In this document: positions 1-6,258 of the stretch, piece after piece
Layout: each line of letters starts with the position of its first letter
How positions within the stretch are numbered: the first letter of the stretch is position 1
Origin: JBALVO01 sp036961445
Lineage (GTDB): Bacteria > Pseudomonadota > Gammaproteobacteria > Pseudomonadales > Halieaceae
Assembly: GCA_036961445.1 (NCBI GenBank)
Contig: JBALVO010000158.1
Span: 1 to 6,948, forward strand
Reading direction: 5' to 3'
Length of the DNA: 6,948 nucleotides
Translations under genes and position numbers: made by a program
Notes under the pieces: generated by a model
What the model was told of the DNA's origin: nothing
The model's input: the letters and a program-made list of their open reading frames with translations, nothing else
The model's database searches: none

Positions 1-372
1 ATGTCACCGATGAATATTGCCGTCAGTCCGGCCCGGCGTGCCCAGTTAACGCTTGCTGGTTTGTGCCGTGGCTGGCCCGCACTGGGAGGTGCCGTGCATT
101 GCACCGAGGAAGACCTGTATACGTTTTCCAGCGAGGATCTATGGCAGTGGATTATGGGCCAGCAGCGCGCGTCCCAGGCACTGTTTATTATCGCGCATAA
201 CCCGGCCCTTACCGACCTGGTGAATACTCTTACCGGGCACTATGTCCTGGATAATTTACCCACTGCCGGTTATGTGCAACTGGCCCTGCAGATTGACGAA
301 TGGCAGGACTTACTGCAAGGTTGTGCGGTGCTCGAGCAGAGCCTGTATCCCAGAGCGCTACGTGTTCGTTGA
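1..372 (+). CDS. sixA: SixA-type phosphohistidine phosphatase, C-terminal part (5' end outside window)
   Basis: This is a histidine phosphatase (phosphoglycerate-mutase-like fold). SixA removes phosphate from histidines of phosphorelay or PTS-type proteins in the cytoplasm. The frame is open from base 1 and stops with TGA at 370-372, giving 123 visible residues. The SPARRAQ stretch (about residues 9-15) matches the 'SP-x-x-RA' block of SixA. IIAHNP (63-68) carries the second catalytic histidine (H66). NLPTAG (85-90) is the typical block that follows it. The N-terminal RHG motif with the phospho-accepting histidine is not present. Compared with the usual length of about 160 residues, some 40-45 residues are missing, so the true start almost certainly lies left of the window and the ATG at base 1 is internal. 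The next gene begins 24 bases downstream and may be co-transcribed. The exact substrate cannot be told from sequence. The family call is firm; the sixA symbol is somewhat less so. Confidence 0.75.
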   Translation: MSPMNIAVSPARRAQLTLAGLCRGWPALGGAVHCTEEDLYTFSSEDLWQWIMGQQRASQALFIIAHNPALTDLVNTLTGHYVLDNLPTAGYVQLALQIDEWQDLLQGCAVLEQSLYPRALRVR

Positions 373-385
373 GCCACCCTTTTGC

Positions 386-389
386 GGAG
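386..389 (+). promoter_or_regulatory. Ribosome binding site of the M20 peptidase gene
   Basis: GGAG lies 7 bases before the ATG at 397. It supports that ATG over the in-frame TTG at 382, because the TTG would place the site inside the coding region. Confidence 0.6.
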
Positions 390-396
390 ACATTTA

Positions 397-1794
397 ATGC
401 CACGCCTTTTTCTTTGTGTTTTACCCGCGCTGTTGTTGCTGGCCTCGGTCAGTCGTGCCGGGACTACTCCTGCGCAGCGCCTTGGTGAAGCGGTGCGCAT
501 CCAGACAATTAGTTATCAGGAATTCGCGCGGATTGATTACGGTCAATTCCAGCGCTTTCACGCGTTTCTTCGGGCGAATTTTCCGCGGGTTTTTGCGCAG
601 CTGGAAGTTGAGACAGTCAACGATTACAGCTTGTTGATGCGTTGGCCCGGGAGTGACGCCACGCTGCCGCCGGTGCTGTTTACTGCACATATGGATGTGG
701 TACCGGTAGAGCCGGGAACGGAGCAGGACTGGCAGCATCCGCCTTTTGCAGGTGTGCTGGCAGATGGGCGGGTATATGGTCGCGGCACACTGGATGATAA
801 ACAGGGCTTGCTGGGTATTCTTGAGGCAGCCGAGTCGTTGCTGGCGGAGGGTTATTCGCCAACCCGGACCATCGTATTCGCCTTTGGGCACGACGAGGAA
901 ATAAGTGGTAAGCGCGGTGCCGCCGCTATCGCGGCGCGTATGCGCGAGTTGGATCTGCACTTTAGCTGGATGGTAGATGAAGGTGGCTTTCTGCTGTCTG
1001 ACAGTCCGTTGTTGCCTGGCCAGGCGATAGCGATGGTCAACATCGCTGAGAAGGGGTATCTCACCCTTACCCTGGTGGCTGAGGGTGACGGTGGTCACTC
1101 CTCAAACCCACCTCAAATCAGCACTATCGGGCGCCTTGCAGCCGCCCTGGCTCGTATCGAGGACAATCCATTTCCCCCGCGCCTGGTGGCTCCGGTGGAG
1201 GCTATGCTGGAGATGGTCGCGCCGCATGTGGGACAACCGCAGCGCTTTGTATTTGGAAATCTGTGGTTAACCGAGGGGCTGGTAACCGGGCGCATGGCAG
1301 ATGACCGCCTCACCAATCCCTTTGTACGCACCACTACTGCACTTACCATGTTTAACGCGGGGGTGAAGGAGAATGTCGTACCTCAGCGGGCCGAGGCCAA
1401 GGTGAACTTCCGCTTGTTGCCCGGAGACAGCCCTGAGATGGTGGTCAGTTATATTACAGAGGTGGTAGACGACCCACAGATAGCAATAAGCTATGACTTG
1501 TGGAACAACATTCCCGGCGTCGCTGAGTATCCAGGCGGTGGTTTTGCCGTCATTGCGGCAGCAGTGGAAGCGGTGTACCCCGGCGTTCTGGTAGTGCCTT
1601 CCCTGCTGGCGGCCACCACCGATACCCGGCACTACATTGACCTGGTTGATAATCAGTATCGCTTTCATGGCGTGATGATGGCCACCAGTCAGGCCAAGTC
1701 TATTCATGGTACAGACGAATACATAGATGTGAAAAGTTATGAAAACTCGATAGCTATCGCCACACAATTGTTGAAAATCAGCTCGCGTTTGTAA
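397..1794 (+). CDS. Exported M20 family metallopeptidase (PM20D1 / carboxypeptidase S-like)
   Basis: This is a zinc-dependent hydrolase of peptidase family M20. Relatives of this subgroup (yeast carboxypeptidase S, mammalian PM20D1) cleave peptides or N-acyl amino acids. With the ATG at 397 the protein has 465 residues. An N-terminal hydrophobic stretch (about residues 3-20, then SRAG) looks like a Sec signal peptide, so a periplasmic location is likely. Visible metal and catalytic residues (rough numbering) are: H98 in TAHMDVVP, D133 in GRGTLDDK, the E167-E168 pair in GHDEE (general base plus metal ligand), D194 in MVDEGGF, and H437 in SIHGTDEY. A GHSS motif near 233-236 marks the dimerisation domain insertion. 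GRGTLDDK, GHDEE and VDEGGF are characteristic of the PM20D1/CPS1 branch rather than ArgE or DapE. An in-frame TTG at 382 would add five residues, but a GGAG site favours 397. It lies 24 bases after the sixA-like gene. The actual substrate (N-acyl amino acid or dipeptide) is unknown. Confidence 0.88.
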   Translation: MPRLFLCVLPALLLLASVSRAGTTPAQRLGEAVRIQTISYQEFARIDYGQFQRFHAFLRANFPRVFAQLEVETVNDYSLLMRWPGSDATLPPVLFTAHMDVVPVEPGTEQDWQHPPFAGVLADGRVYGRGTLDDKQGLLGILEAAESLLAEGYSPTRTIVFAFGHDEEISGKRGAAAIAARMRELDLHFSWMVDEGGFLLSDSPLLPGQAIAMVNIAEKGYLTLTLVAEGDGGHSSNPPQISTIGRLAAALARIEDNPFPPRLVAPVEAMLEMVAPHVGQPQRFVFGNLWLTEGLVTGRMADDRLTNPFVRTTTALTMFNAGVKENVVPQRAEAKVNFRLLPGDSPEMVVSYITEVVDDPQIAISYDLWNNIPGVAEYPGGGFAVIAAAVEAVYPGVLVVPSLLAATTDTRHYIDLVDNQYRFHGVMMATSQAKSIHGTDEYIDVKSYENSIAIATQLLKISSRL

Positions 1795-1797
1795 AAT
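1771..1797 (+). promoter_or_regulatory. Possible sigma70-type promoter before the lipoprotein gene
   Basis: TTGAAA (1771-1776) and TAAAAT (1792-1797) each match the -35 and -10 consensus at five of six positions, but the spacer is only 15 bases. TTGTTG at 1768 would give an 18-base spacer with a poorer -35. It overlaps the end of the M20 gene and could drive the lipoprotein and symporter genes. It is weak evidence by eye only. Confidence 0.22.
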
Positions 1798-1802
1798 TGT
1801 TA

Positions 1803-1840
1803 CAGGCAATAAGCCTGGCCTTTTGCGGGCAACAAAGCCC
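1803..1840 (+). terminator. Two small hairpins after the M20 gene, possible weak terminator
   Basis: CAGGC (1803-1807) pairs with GCCTG (1813-1817) around an AATAA loop, followed by GCC and a run of only four T (1821-1824). A second inverted repeat, GGGC (1827-1830) with GCCC (1837-1840), follows at once. The stems are short and the T-run is poor, so this may be a leaky terminator or merely a structured spacer between the M20 gene and the lipoprotein gene. Confidence 0.3.
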
Positions 1841-1883
1841 CGGAGATGTTACCCTGCGCCCCTTAATGCGGTGTGTTGTTGAT

Positions 1884-1887
1884 GGAG
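1884..1887 (+). promoter_or_regulatory. Ribosome binding site of the Kazal lipoprotein gene
   Basis: GGAG is followed by an A/T-only spacer of 9 bases (three ATA repeats) and then the ATG at 1897. This decides the start against the in-frame GTG at 1873 and the ATG at 1882, the latter overlapping the site itself. Confidence 0.65.
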
Positions 1888-1896
1888 ATAATAATA

Positions 1897-2130
1897 ATGC
1901 GATGTGTTTGCGCAATAGCGGTATTCTTTGCCCTGACGGCATGTGCGGCACAGCCTGTGCCTAGCATGTTGACCCAGTGCGCTGACCCGCGGCCCCAGGT
2001 ATGTACCATGGAGTATGCCCCGGCATGTGCCACGCTCACCGCCGGCGGACAGAAAGAATATGCATCCGCCTGTAATGCCTGCGCCGATGATGCAGTGGCG
2101 GGTTATCTGGCGGGGCCATGTCCTCAATGA
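1897..2130 (+). CDS. Small outer-membrane lipoprotein with a Kazal-type protease-inhibitor domain
   Basis: This gene encodes 77 residues. Residues 1-16 form a short lipoprotein signal ending in the lipobox LTAC, with C16 as the lipidated residue. The +2 residue is Ala, not Asp, which predicts sorting to the outer membrane. The mature part has six further cysteines (C28, C36, C44, C59, C62, C75). Their spacing follows the Kazal signature: C36-x7-C44, then Y55-x3-C59-x2-C62 and a last C75. The stretch between C44 and Y55 is 10 residues rather than the usual 6, so that loop is enlarged. By analogy with ovomucoid domains, the reactive loop C36-T-M-E-Y would put Met38 at P1 and Glu39 at P1', which suits chymotrypsin-, elastase- or subtilisin-like targets. 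Its stop codon overlaps the start of the symporter gene, so the two are probably translated together. The Kazal fold call rests on cysteine spacing and loop sequence. Inhibitory activity and target are unproven. Confidence 0.8.
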   Translation: MRCVCAIAVFFALTACAAQPVPSMLTQCADPRPQVCTMEYAPACATLTAGGQKEYASACNACADDAVAGYLAGPCPQ

Positions 2131-3437
2131 GTCTGACTAATCGCATACTGATTGCTATGGTGTCGGGGATCCTGATCGGTTCTCTGCTCAACCTCTTACT
2201 TAACAGTGCTGGCGTGCCCGAGAGTATCCGCGCCTGGATAGATTACTACCTGGTGGGAGGGCTACTCGATGTGGTGGGTCGCATATTTGTGGCGTCCCTC
2301 AAACTGCTGGTCGTACCCCTGGTACTGGTCTCGTTGATTTGTGGTTCCAGTTCTCTGGGTGACAGTGCACGCATGGGTCCGATTGCGATAAAAACACTGG
2401 GCTTTTACCTGGCGACCACCGCAGTAGCGGTAAGTATGGCGCTGCTGTTTGCCGTGTTGGTCGGTCCGGGTACTCACGTAGAGTTGGTCGCTGATGTCAA
2501 CTTCCAGCCAGCAGTTGCGCCGCCATTATCTGACGTGCTGGTGGGTATCGTGCCAGCCAACCCCTTTCGCGCCCTGGCAGACGGCAAAATGTTGCAGATC
2601 ATCGTATTTGCGCTGCTGCTGGGTTATGCCATTTCCCATGCTGGAGAGCAGGGTCGCAGGATCGCCAGCTTCTTCCGTGACATGGAATCGGTGGTCATGA
2701 AGATGGTCGAAATATTAATGCAGGTGGCGCCCTACGGTGTCTTTGCATTGCTGGCCAAGTTGTTTTCCAGTATGGGGATAGCGGCTATTCTCGATCTAGC
2801 GGCGTATTTTTTCACCGTATTGGCCGTATTATTGTTCCATGCTCTTGTGGTTTACAGTGTGATGCTCAAAGCACTGACTGGCCTGTCCCCGAGGATACTC
2901 CTGTCCAAGATGCGCCCGGTGTGGGCTTTTGCTTTTAGTACAGCATCTTCAGGCGCTACACTGCCGGTTACCCTGCGTACGGTAGAGCGTCGCTTGGGCG
3001 TACACAATACGGTGGCTGGTTTTACCGTTCCCCTGGGTGCCACTATCAATATGGATGGTACGGCCATCATGCAGGGCGTGGCCACAGTGTTCATCGCCCA
3101 GGTCTTTGGTGTGGATTTGACCATGACCGCCCTTATTACCGTGATTCTTACGGCCACCCTGGCGTCTATTGGTGCGGCTGCTGTGCCGGGTGTCGGACTG
3201 ATAACCCTGGCTTTGGTATTGGAGCAGGCTGGTCTGCCCGTTGAGGGTATTGCCCTGATCATCGGCGTTGATCGCTTGCTTGATATGGTCAGAACGTCGG
3301 TTAACGTTACCGGTGATGCGGTGGTGTCTATTATCGTGGCGAAAACTGAAAACCAGTTTGATGAACAGGTTTATCTTAATCCGCGAGCTGATTACAACAT
3401 GGCAGAACAGAAAGAGGGTCTGCTACCTCAGGCATGA
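2127..3437 (+). CDS. Dicarboxylate/amino acid:cation symporter (DAACS, glutamate/aspartate type)
   Basis: This inner-membrane carrier moves acidic amino acids or C4-dicarboxylates into the cell with Na+ or H+. The length of 436 residues is normal for the family. Hydrophobic helices run through the protein. HP1 shows TASSGATLPVT (about 272-282), TM7 has the NMDGT cation/substrate motif (308-312), HP2 has ASIGAAAVPGVG (346-357), and TM8 has DRLLDMVRTSVNVTGD (382-397). The Arg in DMVRT (about 389) corresponds to the residue that binds the side-chain carboxylate of Asp/Glu in GltPh, so an acidic substrate is likely. The neutral amino acid branch (ASCT type) lacks this Arg. Two in-frame ATGs compete, at 2118 and 2127. 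The latter makes an ATGA overlap with the lipoprotein stop, has GGGG 11 bases upstream, and gives an N-terminus (MSLTNRILIAM) typical of the family. The neighbouring exported M20 hydrolase could supply substrate (inference). A choice between Glu/Asp and dicarboxylate, or between Na+ and H+, cannot be made here. Confidence 0.92.
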   Translation: MSLTNRILIAMVSGILIGSLLNLLLNSAGVPESIRAWIDYYLVGGLLDVVGRIFVASLKLLVVPLVLVSLICGSSSLGDSARMGPIAIKTLGFYLATTAVAVSMALLFAVLVGPGTHVELVADVNFQPAVAPPLSDVLVGIVPANPFRALADGKMLQIIVFALLLGYAISHAGEQGRRIASFFRDMESVVMKMVEILMQVAPYGVFALLAKLFSSMGIAAILDLAAYFFTVLAVLLFHALVVYSVMLKALTGLSPRILLSKMRPVWAFAFSTASSGATLPVTLRTVERRLGVHNTVAGFTVPLGATINMDGTAIMQGVATVFIAQVFGVDLTMTALITVILTATLASIGAAAVPGVGLITLALVLEQAGLPVEGIALIIGVDRLLDMVRTSVNVTGDAVVSIIVAKTENQFDEQVYLNPRADYNMAEQKEGLLPQA

Positions 3438-3467
3438 GGCCAACGCAGCAAAGGATGCAGTACTAAT

Positions 3468-4118
3468 ATGTCGATTCAGTGCACTATAGTGCCGGTAACG
3501 CCCTACCAGCAAAACTGTTCAGTTATTAAATGCCAGGCCAGCGGCAAGGCTGCCATCGTAGATCCTGGTGGTGATGTGGAACAGATTCTTGCAGCGGTGC
3601 AGAAGATGGACGCTACCGTGGAAAAAATCATTTTGACCCATGCCCACCTGGACCATTGCGCCGCTGCTGATGTGCTGCGCCAACAATTGCATGTGCCTAT
3701 CGAAGGTCCACACCAGGAGGATGATTTCTGGTTGCAAAAACTGCCCGAATGGTGTGATAAGGCGGGTTTTCCGCCCGCTGAATCTTTTGTACCGGACAGG
3801 TGGTTGCAGCAGGGCGATGTGGTTACCGTCGGTACACAGCAGTTGCAGGTGATTCACTGCCCGGGTCACACCCCGGGTCATGTGGTCTTTTTGCATCCGA
3901 CACAAAAAGTCGCCTGGGTCGGCGATGTGTTGTTCCAGGGTTCGATTGGCCGCACGGATTTCCCCAGGGGCAATCACGAGCAGCTGCTGTCGAGCATTCG
4001 TGAAAAACTATTTCCACTGGGGGATGACATTACCTTCGTTCCCGGGCACGGCCCCATGTCCAACTTTGGACACGAGCGCCGGACCAATCCCTTTGTGGCT
4101 GATTCGCGTTATGGCTGA
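3468..4118 (+). CDS. gloC: GloC/YcbL-type metallo-beta-lactamase-fold hydrolase (type II glyoxalase)
   Basis: This is a cytoplasmic metal-dependent thioester hydrolase. E. coli GloC (YcbL) hydrolyses S-lactoylglutathione in methylglyoxal detoxification. The 216 residues match the roughly 215 of YcbL and are shorter than GloB. The metal-binding motif THAHLDH (57-63; H58, H60, D62, H63) is intact. Further ligands are H134 in CPGHTPGH, D153 in WVGDVLF and H194 in VPGHGP. Blocks shared with YcbL include NCSVI, VDPGGD, EDDFWLQ, PDRWL, GRTDFPRG and PLGDDITF. It starts 30 bases after the symporter stop. AAGGA at 3451-3455 is a plausible ribosome site with a slightly long spacer of 12 bases. Its last 8 bases overlap the DUF2288 gene. 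The family call is very secure; the glyoxalase substrate is inferred from E. coli and Salmonella relatives. Confidence 0.93.
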   Translation: MSIQCTIVPVTPYQQNCSVIKCQASGKAAIVDPGGDVEQILAAVQKMDATVEKIILTHAHLDHCAAADVLRQQLHVPIEGPHQEDDFWLQKLPEWCDKAGFPPAESFVPDRWLQQGDVVTVGTQQLQVIHCPGHTPGHVVFLHPTQKVAWVGDVLFQGSIGRTDFPRGNHEQLLSSIREKLFPLGDDITFVPGHGPMSNFGHERRTNPFVADSRYG

Positions 4119-4425
4119 GGCGTCCACTGCGCGCGAAGAGCTGTTGCGCCAGGAGTATCACGGCCAGACGGCGCGTATTTGTTGGCATGACTTGCAGACA
4201 TACTACGCGCAGGGCCGTGTGGTTAGCGTCGCTGTCGGGCTGAGCCTGGTAGAGGTTGCGGTGCAGTTGGGTATGGATAATACCGCTATTTTTCAGGACT
4301 GGATCGCTACAGACAAGGTCGCGGTGGTAGACGATCAGCAGGCATTGGCCTGGCATGAATCCAATGAAGAATTATGGGCGGTGGTCGCGGCGCCCTGGGT
4401 GCTGGTACAGTCCATCGCCCAATAG
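4111..4425 (+). CDS. DUF2288 family protein
   Basis: This gene encodes a 104-residue soluble protein with no signal peptide or membrane segment. The TARICWHDLQTYYAQGRVV block (about 20-38), the LVEVA block (46-50) and the C-terminal LWAVVAAPWVLVQS block (87-100) are the conserved parts of the DUF2288 family, small uncharacterised proteins of proteobacteria and cyanobacteria. The chosen ATG at 4111 overlaps the end of gloC by 8 bases in a different frame and has no clear ribosome site, so translation is probably coupled to gloC. The same frame is open further upstream inside gloC, but that part looks unlike protein-family sequence and is a shadow. The function is not known. Position suggests co-expression with the glyoxalase. 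The gene ends 9 bases from the convergent amidohydrolase gene, leaving no room for an ordinary terminator between them. Confidence 0.85.
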   Translation: MAEASTAREELLRQEYHGQTARICWHDLQTYYAQGRVVSVAVGLSLVEVAVQLGMDNTAIFQDWIATDKVAVVDDQQALAWHESNEELWAVVAAPWVLVQSIAQ

Positions 4426-4434
4426 CAGGGTTCA

Positions 4435-6150
4435 TTATTCCGGATAGATCGGGTGGACCTCGCCCTCAAACACAGTTCCCCAAATGCCAATGTCCTTTAG
4501 TCCCCTGGCGCCCACCTGGTAAGGGTCGCTTTCCAGTACTGTGAAATCCGCCCGTTTGCCGGCGCGTATTGAACCTATGTCGTCCTCCCAGCCCATGATC
4601 CAGGCGGCATCTATGGTAATGGCGCGCATGGCGGCATCCAGCGAAATTCTCTCGTTAGCGCCACTGAGGTTGCCATTGATGGTGACCCGGTTGGTGGCAT
4701 TGTAGGCCAGGGTAAGCGGGGACAGCGGTGCCATGGGACTATCAGAGTGCAAGGCAAAGGGCACGCCATGACGTTCCAGTGATCCCAGGCGCACCATCTG
4801 GCTGCCGCGGTCTGGTCCAAGCCATTGCTGGGCATAGATGTCGGACAATATGTAATGGTAGTAGGGGTTGGCCGAAACCACTGCGCCAAGTGCTTTGAGT
4901 TGTCGGCTCTGGTCTTCGGTACTGTAGGCAAAGTGTTCCAGGGTGAAGCGGTGGTCTGGTCTGGCGTGTTCATTCTGCAAGTAACGCAACAGATCGATGA
5001 AGGCCGCAGCACTCTTGTCGCCGTTGGTATGGGCGTGCAATTGGTATCCCGCGAGCCAAAAGGCTTGCGCCCAGGCGGTGGTGACTTCCAGCGGCGCCAT
5101 CCAGACGCCCTCGTGCCCATCGAGGTAGCCCGGTGGTCCCATTTGGGATAAACCGCTAAAGATGGCGCCGTCCATCATCAGCTTGAAGTGGTTGCCAACC
5201 ATTACCCGGCGCGAGTTGCCCTGGCGCCACTCTTCAATTTCGACCATGGCTTGTGCGGGGGTTTTACCCCGTGCCAGAAAGTCCGTGATGATGGGCGTCA
5301 TAATGATACGTGCAGGGGCGTTGCTGCTTTCCGCAGCGTGCCTCACCATGGCGATCTCTGCTGCCGGATTACCAAATACGCCGGTGCCCATATCCAGCAC
5401 CGTGGTAACGCCGCCGCGATGAATCATCGCCAGGAAATTCTGCATACCCCGCCCGAAACGCTCCGCAGCGAACAGGAACGATAGCTTGGGTACCACCGCC
5501 TTGAGACCATTCTCCCAGAAGCGCCCGTTGGCCCAGTCGCTTTCGTGATTGCCCTGGGTATCCGCCTCAGTAATCCCCAGCATCTGAAGTCCGGCATCAT
5601 TGCCAATCAATTCATGGAAAGAGCGATGCCACAACAATACCGGGGTGTCGGGGAACCACTCGTTTAATTGCGGTCGGTATACTTCCCCGTGCCACAGCGG
5701 GTGGTAGCCCCAGGCAATGAAAGGCACGTCCGGGTCATCGTGCGCAGCTACCATTACTTTAAGCCTGGCCGCATAGACTTCGGGATTGGTAGCGCCGGGG
5801 AATTCTCCGGTGGGAAGTGACCAGCTGTCGGGTGCCAGGAATGGAAATTGCGTGAGTACGGCAGGCAGGGCGGGGTGCACGTGGGGGTCTATAAAGCCCG
5901 GCATCAGTATCTTGTCCTGCAGGCTGCGATCGATGGTGACATTGAGCTTATCCATCATGGGCTGCAGGGAATCCAGTGATCCTACCGCGACGATGCGTCC
6001 GTCTGCCACTGCCACGGCGGTGGCTTCGGGCAGGGCAGGTTCCATGGTGATTATTTTGCTGGCGGTGTAAACCACCACCTCAGCCGCGGCTGCAGCGGGC
6101 AATGCAGCAGCCAGTAACGCAGCTGCCAGGGTGTGTCTAATCGTGTTCAC
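4435..6150 (-). CDS. Exported Amidohydro_3-type metal-dependent amidohydrolase (YtcJ-like)
   Basis: This is a TIM-barrel metal-dependent hydrolase of the amidohydrolase superfamily. Members hydrolyse amide, carbamate or related bonds; the substrate of this one is unknown. It has 571 residues. An Ala-rich hydrophobic N-terminus (residues 1-23) is a Sec signal peptide, which predicts the periplasm and is less common for this family. A composite beta-domain strand leads to the metal motif DPHVHP (89-93; H90 and H92). FKLMMDGA (322-329; K323) resembles the 'VK-x-x-x-DGA' block, LHAHTNGD (371-378) matches the 'H-x-H-x-x-GD' block, LEHFAY (405-410) the 'EH' block, and ALHSDSP (466-472) the 'SD-x-P' block with D470. 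The C-terminus ends with GSIRAGKRADFTVLE, the typical closing block. The start is GTG at 6150, with AAGGAG on the minus strand (6156-6161) five bases upstream. It is convergent with the DUF2288 gene and follows the M48-like gene on the same strand after 108 bases. Confidence 0.9.
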   Translation of the reverse strand: MNTIRHTLAAALLAAALPAAAAAEVVVYTASKIITMEPALPEATAVAVADGRIVAVGSLDSLQPMMDKLNVTIDRSLQDKILMPGFIDPHVHPALPAVLTQFPFLAPDSWSLPTGEFPGATNPEVYAARLKVMVAAHDDPDVPFIAWGYHPLWHGEVYRPQLNEWFPDTPVLLWHRSFHELIGNDAGLQMLGITEADTQGNHESDWANGRFWENGLKAVVPKLSFLFAAERFGRGMQNFLAMIHRGGVTTVLDMGTGVFGNPAAEIAMVRHAAESSNAPARIIMTPIITDFLARGKTPAQAMVEIEEWRQGNSRRVMVGNHFKLMMDGAIFSGLSQMGPPGYLDGHEGVWMAPLEVTTAWAQAFWLAGYQLHAHTNGDKSAAAFIDLLRYLQNEHARPDHRFTLEHFAYSTEDQSRQLKALGAVVSANPYYHYILSDIYAQQWLGPDRGSQMVRLGSLERHGVPFALHSDSPMAPLSPLTLAYNATNRVTINGNLSGANERISLDAAMRAITIDAAWIMGWEDDIGSIRAGKRADFTVLESDPYQVGARGLKDIGIWGTVFEGEVHPIYPE

Positions 6151-6155
6151 GTAAG

Positions 6156-6161
6156 CTCCTT
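6156..6161 (-). promoter_or_regulatory. Ribosome binding site for the GTG start of the amidohydrolase
   Basis: Read on the minus strand this is AAGGAG, five bases before GTG at 6150-6148. A strong site at ideal distance supports the non-ATG start and the complete signal peptide it gives. Confidence 0.75.
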
Positions 6162-6216
6162 GGTGACCGCAGCGCCTTACAGTACCAGGTTCGCTGCCAG
6201 GGTTTGGGCTAGACCT

Positions 6217-6222
6217 AGTATA
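6217..6222 (-). promoter_or_regulatory. Possible -10 element in the spacer before the amidohydrolase
   Basis: TATACT on the minus strand matches TATAAT at five of six positions and lies in the 108-base spacer (6151-6258) between the two minus-strand genes. No good -35 is visible 16-18 bases upstream. Two CTAG tetramers (6209-6212 and 6215-6218) lie next to it. It could give the amidohydrolase its own promoter, but this is weak. I see no convincing terminator for the upstream gene in the same spacer. Confidence 0.25.
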
Positions 6223-6258
6223 GATCAGCGGTGCACGAGCGGACTTTAGTGGGCGATA

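Noticed and set aside
1..3. ATG at the first base as the true start of the SixA-like gene
   Set aside because: A protein starting here would lack the RHG motif with the phospho-accepting histidine; the reading frame most likely continues to the left of the window.
382..396. TTG start for the M20 gene, five codons upstream
   Set aside because: The GGAG site at 386-389 would lie inside the coding region, while ATG 397 has it at 7-base spacing and gives a normal signal peptide.
421..1098. Long open frame on the minus strand opposite the M20 gene
   Set aside because: It has low-complexity, Arg/Gln/His-rich composition with no recognisable motif, and it is fully covered by a strongly supported M20 gene on the plus strand.
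1267..1809. Open frame of 180 codons on the minus strand at the end of the M20 gene
   Set aside because: It is antisense to conserved M20 motifs including the SIHGTDEY block, and I recognise no domain or good ribosome site.
2852..3262. Open frame on the minus strand opposite the symporter core
   Set aside because: It is antisense to the NMDGT and HP2 motifs of the DAACS gene; its Thr/Val/Arg-rich product looks like a shadow.
3426..3439. Inverted repeat CCTCA-GGCA-TGAGG over the symporter stop codon
   Set aside because: The stem has only five pairs and no T-run follows; too weak to call a terminator, and gloC starts 30 bases later.
3880..4110. Upstream in-frame extension of the DUF2288 gene inside gloC
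   Set aside because: The extension overlaps conserved gloC sequence in another frame and does not resemble DUF2288 proteins, which are about 100 residues long; ATG 4111 gives the expected length.
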